Positions 51,490-60,466 of a DNA stretch of 64,000 bases are shown piece after piece. The position numbers and the translations under genes are program-made. The stretch is from NCBI GenBank assembly GCA_016794345.1, contig JAEUKE010000087.1, positions 1-64,000 on the forward strand. Reading direction: 5' to 3'. Source of the stretch: Myxococcales bacterium (GTDB taxonomy: Bacteria; Myxococcota_A; Polyangia; Polyangiales; Polyangiaceae). A model generated the notes under the pieces. It saw only the letters and a program-made list of their open reading frames with translations. It ran no database searches and was not told where the DNA came from. Each line of letters starts with the position of its first letter. The stretch's first letter is position 1.

Positions 51490-52508
51490 GCCCTCCGCGG
51501 CGAAGCATCCTCTCGGTCGGCGCCGCGACGGCGCTCGCGCCTGGCGCGCTCTCGAGCGTGCTTGCCGCGCGCGCCGGCAAGCTCGCCAATCGCTCCTTCG
51601 ATCTGGCGTCGGATGGGTCGAAGCGGATCGGCACCACACGCGCGCGGCGGATCCCGGACGAAGTCGTCGGGGTCGAGCGAATGTTGCGCTTCGCCGCCCC
51701 CGCGCTCCGTGAGGCCGCGGCCGGCCTCGGGCTCGCCGACGGGGCGCGTGTTCGTGTCTTCTGCGCGTTGCCCGAGCCAAGGCCGCTCCCCGAAGAGGAG
51801 GAGAAGCGGCTCGGCGCCGGTTTCTTCGAGGCGCTCGGCCGCGTGAGCGAGCTCGACATCGACGCCCACCGGAGCGTGGCGGTCCGCATCGGTCACGCCG
51901 GTTTCGCCACCGCGCTGGAGCTCGCGCTGGCCGCCTCCGGCGATACACCCGTGCTCGTCGGAGGTGTCGACAGCTACCACCACCCACGTGTCCTCGAGCA
52001 CCTCCTGGAGTCGAAGCGAATCCTCTCGGAAGACGCTCACGGCGGGATGGTGCCGTCGGAGGGCGCCGCGTTCCTCGCTGTCGGCTCGGCGAGCCAGCGC
52101 CCCGCGCTCGCCACGATCGCAGCGCAGGCAAGCGGCAAGGAGCTGCCGAAGACGTGGGAGGAGCCCAGGGTCGCCGAGCTCCTGACGGATCTGGTTGCGC
52201 TCTCCGCCGGGCCGCTCTCCGCCAGGCCGCTCGGCTGGGTGCTGCCGGACATCAATGGTGAGCGGCATCGAGCGAAGGAGTGGGATTTCTGCTCGGTGCG
52301 GTGCAGTGACCTGATCTCGCCTCCGAAGACGGAGATCACGCGCCTGACCGAGGCGTGGGGGGACACCGGCGCGGCCACCGGCGCGCTGGCCGCCGTCCAT
52401 GTGGTGCTCGCCTGGCAGACCGGCTTCTCCCCGGCCCCTCACGCGCTCTTGACGCTGGCGTCCGAGGGCGACGAGCGCGGCATCGTCGCGCTGGAGGCGC
52501 CGACATGA
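51486..52508 (+). CDS. degenerate beta-ketoacyl-synthase-fold protein in T6SS island
   Basis: A 340-residue thiolase-fold protein related to beta-ketoacyl synthases, of a type seen in DUF2169/DUF4150 T6SS loci. The fold is visible in LVGGVDSYHHPRVLEHLL, GGMVPSEGAAFLAVG and GDTGAATGALAAVHVVLAWQTG. The residues expected for catalysis are missing: the Cys site reads GHAGFATAL (about 136-144) and the GHTxGAAG His is Asp293. It therefore probably does not condense acyl chains and may act as a scaffold or chaperone. Its GTG overlaps the stop of the DUF2169 gene (GTGA), and its own stop overlaps the next start (ATGA). Confidence 0.75.
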   Translation: MSPPRRSILSVGAATALAPGALSSVLAARAGKLANRSFDLASDGSKRIGTTRARRIPDEVVGVERMLRFAAPALREAAAGLGLADGARVRVFCALPEPRPLPEEEEKRLGAGFFEALGRVSELDIDAHRSVAVRIGHAGFATALELALAASGDTPVLVGGVDSYHHPRVLEHLLESKRILSEDAHGGMVPSEGAAFLAVGSASQRPALATIAAQASGKELPKTWEEPRVAELLTDLVALSAGPLSARPLGWVLPDINGERHRAKEWDFCSVRCSDLISPPKTEITRLTEAWGDTGAATGALAAVHVVLAWQTGFSPAPHALLTLASEGDERGIVALEAPT

Positions 52509-54244
52509 GCTCCCAGCGCGAGCACGACGAGCCGATCCGCGAGCAGGTCGACGCCATACGCGACGAGCTCGAGGCGATGCTCCTCCGGATGCCGGAGGGC
52601 GCCGCCGAGGGTGCCATACGCGACGCGAGCGGGTGCCTGACCCGGCTCATCGAGCGTTCGGCGGATGACGACACTGTCATTGCTGACGTGGACGCGTTCA
52701 CCGCCGCGGTTCGCCGCGCGCGCGGGGCGCTCCCCGACGACGGCGAAGAGGAGCTCCTGGCGGAGGTCGAGCGTCAGGCCGCGCCGCTCCGTGCGCAGCT
52801 CCTCGACCAGCTCGCCTCCCTACCCGTCGCCGGGTCTCGTGCGGCGCTGGTCCCCTTCTCGGCGAGCGTCGGGGTGCCGGCCACCTTCGAGCTCCCGTTC
52901 GTGCCCAACCCGGAGATCCTCGCGGTTCGACCGGCTTGGGACGCGCCGGCCGACACGTCCATCCCCGCCGGCGACGGCGTCCCGTCGCTCGAGAAGCCCC
53001 CGGCGGCGTTGCCTCGCAAGGAGATCGAGGGGCTCGGCCGTGATGCGCTCGAGGACATCGGCATCCTCGGCGGCCTGCGCAGGCTCCACGAGACGGAGCC
53101 CTGGTCCGCCGCTTCGAGCTTCGAGGACCGTCTCCTCGCGAACCTCGACCTGCTTTACTCCCTCGATCGGCCCTTCCACCCCGACACGCCTGCCCTCGTC
53201 GTACCGGCCGCCGCCTGGCGTTACGCCACCGAGTGGTCGGTGCCGGACTGGGGCCGAAGCTTCGCGCTCGCCGTCTCGCTCGGCTGTGCGCGCGGCGCGG
53301 CCGCGCTCCGCTGGGTGATGCTCGCGCTCCGACGCGCGCCCGAGCTCGTACACGGCGCGTTCGTCGACGGCCTCGTGCTCGGCTCCAGCCCGGAGGTCGA
53401 TCGGGCCATCACGGATCTGCTGCGCGACGCGCCCGCGCCGGTGTTGGTGAGCGCGCTCCGCGTCGCGCGACGGCGCGGGGTCTTCTCTGCCGGGGCGGTC
53501 GTGCCGCTCCTGGCTCACCCCGACGAGCTCGTGGCGATCGAGGCCATCGGATGCCTGCGTCATGCTCCCCAGCCGCTCGCGCGAGAGCTCTGCTCGCGGC
53601 TGCGCGCGAGCGGGGGACCACACGTCGAAATGGCGGTGCTCCGGGAGCTCCTGCTGCACGGCGACAACGGGGCGCGCGCGGCGCTGCGGGTGATGCTGGA
53701 GGACGCCGAGCGCGATCGCGTACCGGCGGAGCTCGGGCTCGAGGCGCTCAGGCTCCTGGCCCTCCTCGGCGATCCGGCCGACGAGGCCCGCGTGCTCGCG
53801 GCGGCGACGGCACACGGGCGCGAGCACCTCCTCGGGTTCTACGGGAGCCCCGATCACTTCCCGGTGCTCTGGGCGGCGCTGGAGAAGGAGCGGATGGGGG
53901 GCGCGCTCGAGTCGCCCAAGCGGCTCCGGCTCGAGGCCGCGGTCAGCCGAATGACGGGCCTCGACGCGAGCGCCGATCCGCAGGCGGTGCTTCGGGCGGC
54001 CACCGAGCGGCTCGGTCCCCTTCGGGGCAAACGCGCCCGCGCCGGCCGCGCTTACGATCCCCGCCTCGTCCTGGATGAGCTCGCCGCGCCGACCGCCCGC
54101 CAGGGTGAGCGCCGCGACCTGGCGACGGAGATCGCGATGGCCGCGCCCGAGCTCCCGCGGCTCGATCCCGACACCTGGCTCTCCAAGCAGCGCGCCGACA
54201 TCCAGGCGATGCGCGACGCGCTCGCTTCGTCGCGCGGAGCGTAG
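52505..54244 (+). CDS. HEAT-like repeat T6SS-associated protein
   Basis: A 579-residue helical protein without signal peptide. Residues 1-130 are a charged helical region; about 190-270 holds IGILGGLRRLHETEPWSAAS and YATEWSVPDWGRSFALAVSL; from about 290 come HEAT-like pairs (LVHGAFVDGLVLGSSPEVD, VVPLLAHPDELVAIEAIGCL, GLEALRLLALLGDPADEARV). Proteins of similar type are encoded beside DUF2169 genes in T6SS loci; their role is not established. The ATG overlaps the ketosynthase-like stop by four bases, so it is the end of a translationally coupled trio. Convergent with the kinase gene, seven bases apart. Confidence 0.7.
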   Translation: MSSQREHDEPIREQVDAIRDELEAMLLRMPEGAAEGAIRDASGCLTRLIERSADDDTVIADVDAFTAAVRRARGALPDDGEEELLAEVERQAAPLRAQLLDQLASLPVAGSRAALVPFSASVGVPATFELPFVPNPEILAVRPAWDAPADTSIPAGDGVPSLEKPPAALPRKEIEGLGRDALEDIGILGGLRRLHETEPWSAASSFEDRLLANLDLLYSLDRPFHPDTPALVVPAAAWRYATEWSVPDWGRSFALAVSLGCARGAAALRWVMLALRRAPELVHGAFVDGLVLGSSPEVDRAITDLLRDAPAPVLVSALRVARRRGVFSAGAVVPLLAHPDELVAIEAIGCLRHAPQPLARELCSRLRASGGPHVEMAVLRELLLHGDNGARAALRVMLEDAERDRVPAELGLEALRLLALLGDPADEARVLAAATAHGREHLLGFYGSPDHFPVLWAALEKERMGGALESPKRLRLEAAVSRMTGLDASADPQAVLRAATERLGPLRGKRARAGRAYDPRLVLDELAAPTARQGERRDLATEIAMAAPELPRLDPDTWLSKQRADIQAMRDALASSRGA

Positions 54245-54251
54245 CCAACGG

Positions 54252-55316
54252 TCAGACGAAGAGGCGCACGGCGACCGCGACGACCGCCGCGACGAGGAGG
54301 ACCAAAGACGTGATCGCGACGGCGACGCGGCGCCTCGGCGCCGCCGCGACCCGCGTAGCGCCGGCCGGCGAAGGCACCTGCGTCGGGCGAGCCGCCTCGT
54401 CGTCCACCTCGTGGCTCCTCTTGCGGAGACCCGAGACGTTCCCGAGGAGCAGGCCGATCTCGCCTTCGAGCGCGTCGATGCTCGCGTAGCGCTTCGCAGG
54501 ATCCTTCGCGATCGCCCGCAAGATGACCGCCTCGACCTCCTCCGGCAGATCCGGCGCGAGGCTCCGCGGTCGCGGCGCGTCCCGCGTGAGGAGCGCCCCG
54601 AGCGTCCGCCCCGGCTCGCCTTCGTCGAACGGCGCCTGGCCGCAGAGCATGTCGTAGAGCATCGCGCCCACCGCGTAGACATCGACCTTGGGCGTGATCT
54701 CCTGCCCCAGGGCTTGCTCCGGCGGCATGTACGCCGGCGTGCCCAAGATGGTGCCCGCCTGGGTGAGCGCGATGTCATCCATCTTGGAGACGCTGAAGTC
54801 GAGGATCTTCACCTCGGGCGCCGCGGGGCTCCCCACGATCATGATGTTCTCGGGCTTCAGATCGCGGTGGATGATCCCGGCGCGGTGGGCGGCGCCGATG
54901 GCCTGACAGATCTGTCGTGTGATCTCGAGCGCCGGGTGCAGCGGCAGGGTCTTCTGCTCCTCGAGCACCTGGAACAGCTCGCGCCCCGCGATGTACTCGA
55001 TGACGAAAAACGGCCTGCCCATCTCGTCACGGCCGCGATCGAAGAGCCGGGGCACGTGGGGGCTGTGGATGGCGTCCAGGATCTCGGCCTCGCGCCGGAA
55101 GCGGAAGGCGACCTCCTTGTTGTGGACCAGCTCGGTGTGGAGAACCTTCGCCGCGGCGCGCGCCGGCCCGCCGTCCGTGTGGCGGACTTCGTACACGTGG
55201 CCCATCGACCCGATGGCGACGTGGCGCACGACCTCCCACACGCCCGCGAGCACCTTCCCGACGAGATCGGGGGAGTCCGACTCCGGCGCATCGAGCGCTG
55301 CGGAGAGAGCGAGCAT
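54252..55316 (-). CDS. Ser/Thr protein kinase with C-terminal TM and DFS motif
   Basis: A 354-residue Hanks-type kinase. The glycine loop is IGSMGHVYEV, the lysine is in AAAKVL (Lys57), HRDLKPEN holds the catalytic Asp152, and the activation segment has GTPAYMPPE. The metal-binding motif reads DFS (173-175) rather than DFG. The last ~30 residues contain a membrane helix (AVAITSLVLLVAAVVAVAVRLFV), so the kinase is tail-anchored. Its position at the end of the T6SS island suggests a regulatory kinase in the manner of PpkA, but this is inference. I chose the ATG at 55316; a GTG at 55352 would add 12 residues. Divergent from the next gene by 61 bases. Confidence 0.85.
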   Translation of the reverse strand: MLALSAALDAPESDSPDLVGKVLAGVWEVVRHVAIGSMGHVYEVRHTDGGPARAAAKVLHTELVHNKEVAFRFRREAEILDAIHSPHVPRLFDRGRDEMGRPFFVIEYIAGRELFQVLEEQKTLPLHPALEITRQICQAIGAAHRAGIIHRDLKPENIMIVGSPAAPEVKILDFSVSKMDDIALTQAGTILGTPAYMPPEQALGQEITPKVDVYAVGAMLYDMLCGQAPFDEGEPGRTLGALLTRDAPRPRSLAPDLPEEVEAVILRAIAKDPAKRYASIDALEGEIGLLLGNVSGLRKRSHEVDDEAARPTQVPSPAGATRVAAAPRRRVAVAITSLVLLVAAVVAVAVRLFV

Positions 55317-55377
55317 GGGGGCTCTGGTGCCCGAGCGATGGCGTGCATTCACCGAGCCGGCCGCCTATAAGGCCACC

Positions 55378-56484
55378 ATGCGCCGGCACGCCCAGGTCGT
55401 CGTTGCTCTCCTTGCGCTGTCCCTCGTCGCCGCGGCACCGCGGAAGAAAAAGGCCGACTCGCCGGCGAGGCTCGCGGCGGGGAAGCGGGCGACCGAGCTC
55501 CAGGATCGCCTGGTGGGCACCAAGCTGACGGGCTTCGTCGTCACCGGTCGACGCGCGTCCTCGAGCGAGGCTGCCGCGCGCGCGCTGACCGAGCCGCCCG
55601 CAAGCGCCGTCGCCGTCGACACCTCCTCGCTCCGCGGGGGCGCCCGCGGCAGCACGTGGCGGGTAGTCGCGGACCGCGCCGACCTCGTCCAGGTCGAGTC
55701 CGTGCCGAGCTCGGCGCCGGGCCACTGCTCCAGCGGCGCCGCGGCCGACCCTGTGGAGGTACGCGCCTTCGTTCGGAAGGTCGATCTCATCCCGCTCCTC
55801 TCGGAGGAGCTGACCGAGACCTATCGCGACGGGACGTCGATCACCTTCGCGCCGGGCGCCCTCGTCGGCGCGCCGATCCTGCCGAAGCGCGGCGGGTGGG
55901 CGGTCTCGGCCGAGGGGATCGTGCGCGAGATGAAGGTCGCTCCAAAGCAGCTCGCCCTCTCCTACCGGGCACCGAAGCCGTTTTCGTTCTCTCGCAAACG
56001 AAACGACTGGGGACGATCGATGTCCCCCAGCACGCTCGACGGCGCCTGGGCGCCGCCCTCGTATCGTGAGGTGCGCCGCTCGAGCGTGCTCTACCTCGAC
56101 GGGGCCGCCGTCCTCCGCGGGTCGAGCCTCTCGAGCGATCTGCACGAGGTCCAAGCGAGCACCGCGGCCCCGGAGGGCGCTCCCCATGCCGAGCTGCTCG
56201 AGCTGGCGAGCTCGTGCGTGCGCCTCAAGGTGCTGGGCGAGAGCGCGGCGGGCGACAACCGAAGCGGTGGGTTGGCAGCGCTCGGCGGAAGGCAGAAGGT
56301 CTATGCGATCCCGAAGGGCACCACGTTGCTTTATCCTGACGGTTCTGTCGCCGGCAGGCTCACGGCGGACATGAACTGGACGAACCCGTCGGAAGAGAGC
56401 GCCAAGCTCTGCACGCACCTTCGCGTGGACGTCGACAGCCCATTGTGTGTGTCCGCGAGCTCGGCGAAGGAGACGTCGCGATGA
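55378..56484 (+). CDS. hypothetical secreted protein
   Basis: A 368-residue protein with signal peptide MRRHAQVVVALLALSLVAAAP, followed by a basic KKKADSP stretch. The body is beta-rich and I do not recognise it: VLRDLV-like VRKVDLIPLLSEELTETY, YLDGAAVLRGSSLSSDLHE, then a C-terminal part with KVYAIPKGTTLLYPDGSVAG and four Cys in total. It should be periplasmic or outer-surface. Its stop overlaps the start of the beta-propeller lipoprotein (ATGA), so the two are translationally coupled and probably act together. Confidence 0.65.
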   Translation: MRRHAQVVVALLALSLVAAAPRKKKADSPARLAAGKRATELQDRLVGTKLTGFVVTGRRASSSEAAARALTEPPASAVAVDTSSLRGGARGSTWRVVADRADLVQVESVPSSAPGHCSSGAAADPVEVRAFVRKVDLIPLLSEELTETYRDGTSITFAPGALVGAPILPKRGGWAVSAEGIVREMKVAPKQLALSYRAPKPFSFSRKRNDWGRSMSPSTLDGAWAPPSYREVRRSSVLYLDGAAVLRGSSLSSDLHEVQASTAAPEGAPHAELLELASSCVRLKVLGESAAGDNRSGGLAALGGRQKVYAIPKGTTLLYPDGSVAGRLTADMNWTNPSEESAKLCTHLRVDVDSPLCVSASSAKETSR

Positions 56485-58448
56485 GGCTCCCGACGCTCGC
56501 TGCGTCGCTCCTGCTGGCCTCGTGCGCCAGCGCCGCGCCTGCGGTGTCGAGCAAGCCGACCGCCCCGCCGGCGGTCTCCCTCCCCGAGATCGGCGAGCGG
56601 GTCATCGAGCTAGGCCCCGGCGGAGCGGACTTCCCGAGCGCGCTCGTCCTCGCCGCCCTGTCGGACGATGGCGCGCAGCTCGCCGTCGTGGACGATCAGG
56701 GCAAGGTCCGGGTGCGAGGCACCGCGGCGTCAGGCCCCGGCGCGGAGATCGGGACCGTTCAGCTCGCGGGCGACCGCGAGCCCGGCGGGATCACCTTCTC
56801 CCCCGATGCCCGCCTCGTCGCGGTCAACGACTTCAAGGAGGGCGTCGTCGTGTTCGACGTGATGAGGCGCACGCGAGCCCGCGTGATCTCCCGGAGCGGC
56901 GGGTTGGTCGCGCCGGTGTTCACCTCCAACGAAACGCTGCTCGTCGCGGACGGAGCCACCATTCGCGAGGTGGACGTGAAGACCGGGTCCGATCTCCGAA
57001 GCCTCACCGTCGCTGGAGAGCGCTCGTCGTTGCGCTCGGTCGCCAACGCCCCGGGTTCCGGCGCGATCGCCGCCTGCAGCTTCGACCGGGTCGTCGTCTT
57101 CTCGAAAGAAGGTCGCGTCGTCTTCGAGAAAGCCGACAAGTACCCCAGCGCCGTCGCCCTCTCCCGAGATGGCACGACGCTCGCGTACGCGATGACGACC
57201 GGGAGCTCAGGCGTCTTCGTCGTCGACTTGCCGAGCGGCGCGCAGAAGCTCCACGCCGTGGGCTCGGACGACGTCAGCGGACTCTGGCTGACCCACGATT
57301 CCGTCCTCTCGCTGGCTTCGAGGCGCGGATCCCACGCGACGCTCGAGCGCGTGCTCTTCGGCGGAGGAAAGAAGCGCTACGACGCCGACGCGACCGTTGA
57401 GGTTGGCGTCGCGGCGGTATCCGCATCGGGGACCGCGGTCGTGGCGGCGCGAGGCACCGAGCTGTTCTCCGTCGATCCCACGACATTCGATCGGACCGGC
57501 GCCGCGCGCCGTCACGGCGAGGCGGTGTCCTGGCTCGGCGTGTCGGCCGACGATCGGTTCCTGGTCTCCTCGGGACGAGACGGCAAGGTCCTGCGCTGGA
57601 GCCTGGAGAAGCCTGCGTCCGCGCCGAAGGTGCTCTTCGACAAGAAGGGGGCTGAAGCTCATCGATTCGCGCTCTCGCCGGACGGCAGGCTCGTCGCCCA
57701 CGACGCCCGCGAGTCCGAATACGGCGGCGGCGCGCGGGTCGTCGACCTCGCGACGGGTGACGTGGTCCATGACCTGCCGACCGATTGGGTCAGCGGTCTC
57801 GCATTCGAAGGCGACAAACGGCTCTGGATCGCGACGACCCGCGGCGACATCGAAGCCTGGGACCTCGCCTCGGGAGAGAGAGACCTCGCCGCTCCCCTCA
57901 CCCCGGAGTCGGACGGCACGCTGGACTCGAAGTACTGGAATGGCAACCTGCTCTCACCGCGCAGCGTCGTGTTTCGCGAACGCAGCATCTTGCGCGAGGA
58001 GGAGACCAAAGGGCAGGCGCTGGCGTTCACCATTCCCGCCGGGCTCCCGTCGGGCAAGATCGACGACGTCGGCCTGGCTTGCCGCCCCGTGTCCGAGGCG
58101 GAGATCGTTTGTCCCGGCGCGGTGCGGACGACGGCAGGCGGCGAGACGAGCTACGTCCTCCGATTCATCGAGGTCGCCACCGGCAAGGCGCGCCTCGTCC
58201 CTGCCCCCGGATGGGTGCAGGCGCTCGCGCCGTCGACCGACGGCGCGGAGATCGCGGTCGTCACGTCGGTGGCCGACGCCGAGCCCACCGCCGCGACGAA
58301 GGTCGCGCTCGTGCTGCTCGACGCCCGCACCGGGAAGGAGCGCACGCGCCGCCCGCTTACCGAGAGCGCGACGTCGCTTGCGATCACGCGCTCGGGCTAC
58401 GTGTTGGTCGGCCGTGAATCGGGCACGATCCACATGATGAAGCCGTGA
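56481..58448 (+). CDS. WD40-like beta-propeller lipoprotein
   Basis: A 655-residue lipoprotein with lipobox LLLASC (Cys16). It is composed of WD40/YVTN-like propeller strands, each with a loop such as LSDDGAQLAVVDDQG, FSPDARLVAVND, LSRDGTTLAYAM, VSADDRFLVSSGRDGKVLRW and LSPDGRLVAHD. Two propellers of six to seven blades would fit the length. A protein-binding role at the envelope is likely; no enzyme motif is seen. GGAG sits nine bases before the ATG, which overlaps the upstream gene stop by four bases; the open frame is also open to 56445, but the lipobox decides for 56481. Confidence 0.75.
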   Translation: MRLPTLAASLLLASCASAAPAVSSKPTAPPAVSLPEIGERVIELGPGGADFPSALVLAALSDDGAQLAVVDDQGKVRVRGTAASGPGAEIGTVQLAGDREPGGITFSPDARLVAVNDFKEGVVVFDVMRRTRARVISRSGGLVAPVFTSNETLLVADGATIREVDVKTGSDLRSLTVAGERSSLRSVANAPGSGAIAACSFDRVVVFSKEGRVVFEKADKYPSAVALSRDGTTLAYAMTTGSSGVFVVDLPSGAQKLHAVGSDDVSGLWLTHDSVLSLASRRGSHATLERVLFGGGKKRYDADATVEVGVAAVSASGTAVVAARGTELFSVDPTTFDRTGAARRHGEAVSWLGVSADDRFLVSSGRDGKVLRWSLEKPASAPKVLFDKKGAEAHRFALSPDGRLVAHDARESEYGGGARVVDLATGDVVHDLPTDWVSGLAFEGDKRLWIATTRGDIEAWDLASGERDLAAPLTPESDGTLDSKYWNGNLLSPRSVVFRERSILREEETKGQALAFTIPAGLPSGKIDDVGLACRPVSEAEIVCPGAVRTTAGGETSYVLRFIEVATGKARLVPAPGWVQALAPSTDGAEIAVVTSVADAEPTAATKVALVLLDARTGKERTRRPLTESATSLAITRSGYVLVGRESGTIHMMKP

Positions 58449-58455
58449 CGTTCGC

Positions 58456-59313
58456 TCACGGCGCGTCGGCCGCGCACCGGAAGCCGATCGTCTCCGCGCG
58501 TCGCGCCGGCGTCTGGACGCCGCCCAGCGCTGCACGCGCGTATCCGTCATCGACCGCGTACCACGACGCTCCGTAGACCCAGCGCGCAGCTGCGTTGCGG
58601 CTCCGTGACGGCGGGCTCACCCATTCGCTGACGTTGCCGCCCAGATCGTGGACCCCGAGAGGGGTGACGTCGAGCGCGTGCGAGCGGCGGGCGCACGTGC
58701 CCGTCCGTTTCTTCGGCTTGCCCCAGCAGATCTGGTCGGTCGCGACAGGGCTTCCCCAGGGTGTCGCGCGACCGTCTTTGCCGCCACGCGCGGCCCACTC
58801 CCATTCGTCGCCCGTCGGCAGGCGCTTTCTTCCGCTCGCACAATAGCGGCTCGCCTCCTCCTGGCTGACGCAGTTCGCCGGCTGATCGTCGACGTCGCTG
58901 CGCCCGCCATTGCAGAATCGACTGACGATTCTGTCCTCGTCCGGGTTGTCCCAATCGGTCCGCGAGGAGAGCTTCGGACACCCACCGGCTCGCTCGCAGG
59001 CTCGCCAGGACCGCACGTCGACCTCCACCTCGTCGAGGCAAAACGGTGCGATCGTCACGTCCTTGCCTCGTTCCAGGGTCGACAGCGTGCCACCGGGGAC
59101 GAGCTTCATTCCGGGCCCACACGAGGGCGGCACCGGTATGTCGGTGTGATTGGCCGGGACGAGCACGGCGGTCGCGGGCGTCTTCACCGCCTGCGATTCC
59201 GCACGTGGCTCCGCCGTCTGCGCCTGGGCATCTTCGCGCGGGGTGTCGCGCGCCTCCGCGCATGCTGCTCCAGCGAACACGACCACCACGAGCTCAGCGC
59301 GAAGCGAGCGCAT
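58456..59313 (-). CDS. FGE/SUMF1-like lipoprotein
   Basis: A 285-residue lipoprotein (FAGAAC, Cys18) with a formylglycine-generating-enzyme-like domain. Family parts seen are MKLVPGGTLS, APFCLDEVEVDVRSWRAC, CVSQEEASRYCASGRKRLP, GDEWEWAARGG, GVHDLGGNVSEWV and GASWYAVDDGYARAALG with IGFRCA at the end. These are the family's structural motifs; whether the copper-binding Cys pair needed for oxidase activity is present is not clear. It overlaps the upstream FGE-like gene by 20 bases, so the two are co-translated. No sulfatase is nearby, so sulfatase maturation is not supported. Confidence 0.82.
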   Translation of the reverse strand: MRSLRAELVVVVFAGAACAEARDTPREDAQAQTAEPRAESQAVKTPATAVLVPANHTDIPVPPSCGPGMKLVPGGTLSTLERGKDVTIAPFCLDEVEVDVRSWRACERAGGCPKLSSRTDWDNPDEDRIVSRFCNGGRSDVDDQPANCVSQEEASRYCASGRKRLPTGDEWEWAARGGKDGRATPWGSPVATDQICWGKPKKRTGTCARRSHALDVTPLGVHDLGGNVSEWVSPPSRSRNAAARWVYGASWYAVDDGYARAALGGVQTPARRAETIGFRCAADAP

Positions 59314-60280
59314 GGCCCGGCCCTCCTCCCGGCACGTCGAAGGCGCAGCGCGCGCCCACCATGTGGCTCGTCGTCGTCGGCGCGTCGCGCCGGATGTTGG
59401 CGACAGTGTCGGCCTTCTTGGCGCGACGGTCGATGCCCCCGATGTAACAGAAGCCGCCTCCGCGAGAGACGGTGGCCTCCGATCCGCCGGCGTCGAGCGT
59501 CCATTCGAACATCGATCCCGCCAGATCCATGTGGCCCCAGCGGCCCGCGCCGAGCGGCCTCGAGCCCACCGGGAGGATGTCGGCGAGCGAGCAGCTCGGG
59601 TTTCCGTCGCCGGAGCAGTTGAAGACCGCGCGGTCCGGCGTCTGCGCGTCGGCGCCCCACGGGAACGGTCGGTCCTCCTCGCCGCCGACCGCCACGTAGC
59701 GCCACTCGGCGTCCGTCGGCAGGCGGCCGCCCGCGTAGGCGCAGACGGCGGCCGAGGTGTACCAGTCGATGAAGTTCTTCGGCAGCGCGGGGTCGCCGGC
59801 GCTCCACGTGTCGTAGCGAGCCCAGCCCTGGAGGTGCTCGGCGCTCTGGGTGCGCCAGGCGCCCGACCAGGTCACCGGGCGACCGCTCGAGTCCATTCCA
59901 ATGACAGCTCCGTCATGAGGCGTCGGGCGTCCGGCCTCGAGCCAGGCTCTGACCCGCCCGACCGTGAGCTCGTACTTGTCGAGGCGGAACGCGCCGACGT
60001 CGACCTTGCCCGCCCTCTTGTCGGGGTACGAGCCGGCCGGGACATCGAGCTTCGTGCAACAGGACTCGCCGTTGCACAGGTGGTCCGCGCCGCACGTCGG
60101 GTCGGGCTTCGCCACCACGAGCTCCACCGGCGCGACCGGCTCGACCGGCTCGACGGCCATATCGGACGCGGTTCGAGGCGCCGCCACCGGAGGAGGTTGC
60201 GCGGGCTCCTGAGGAGGCGTGGGTGTCGCGCAGCCTGCGACGAGCACCAGAGCCAAAGCAGTTCGGACGGCGTCAGCCAT
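59294..60280 (-). CDS. FGE/SUMF1-like lipoprotein, paralogue of the downstream gene
   Basis: A 328-residue lipoprotein (LVLVAGC, Cys17) with a Pro-rich linker, a small Cys-rich patch (CGADHLCNGESCC) and an FGE-like domain: VGAFRLDKYELTVGRVRAWLE, AAVCAYAGGRLPTDAEWRYVA, GHMDLAGSMFEWTLD, VSRGGGFCYIGG and the ending VGARCAFDVPGG. The WFYTS-like IDWYTSAAV and typical GGRLPTDAEW support the family. Probably surface-attached and possibly non-catalytic. Its 3' end overlaps the start of the next FGE-like gene by 20 bases. The ATG at 60280 is set by the lipobox; the open frame continues much further upstream. Confidence 0.82.
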   Translation of the reverse strand: MADAVRTALALVLVAGCATPTPPQEPAQPPPVAAPRTASDMAVEPVEPVAPVELVVAKPDPTCGADHLCNGESCCTKLDVPAGSYPDKRAGKVDVGAFRLDKYELTVGRVRAWLEAGRPTPHDGAVIGMDSSGRPVTWSGAWRTQSAEHLQGWARYDTWSAGDPALPKNFIDWYTSAAVCAYAGGRLPTDAEWRYVAVGGEEDRPFPWGADAQTPDRAVFNCSGDGNPSCSLADILPVGSRPLGAGRWGHMDLAGSMFEWTLDAGGSEATVSRGGGFCYIGGIDRRAKKADTVANIRRDAPTTTSHMVGARCAFDVPGGGPGHALASR

Positions 60281-60466
60281 GGCGGCATCGTAGGAGCGCC
60301 GTCCCAAACGGGCAGGTTTCCGGCGGCCGGCGTCCTTCGCAAAACCGGGCCCACGCGCACGATCGGTCTCTTGGCGAGCCTCGAAGGTCGACGCCGGATG
60401 GCCGCGTGCCTGCCGCTGCGGCGAGAGTTGCTCACCACGAGAACCAGGATGAGCTAGAGATCGCCG

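Noticed and set aside
36787..54244. Complete T6SS locus or contractile-tail phage/eCIS particle
   Set aside because: No sheath, tube, baseplate, membrane-complex, ATPase, tape-measure or tail-fibre genes are seen; only the spike, adaptors and cargo are present.
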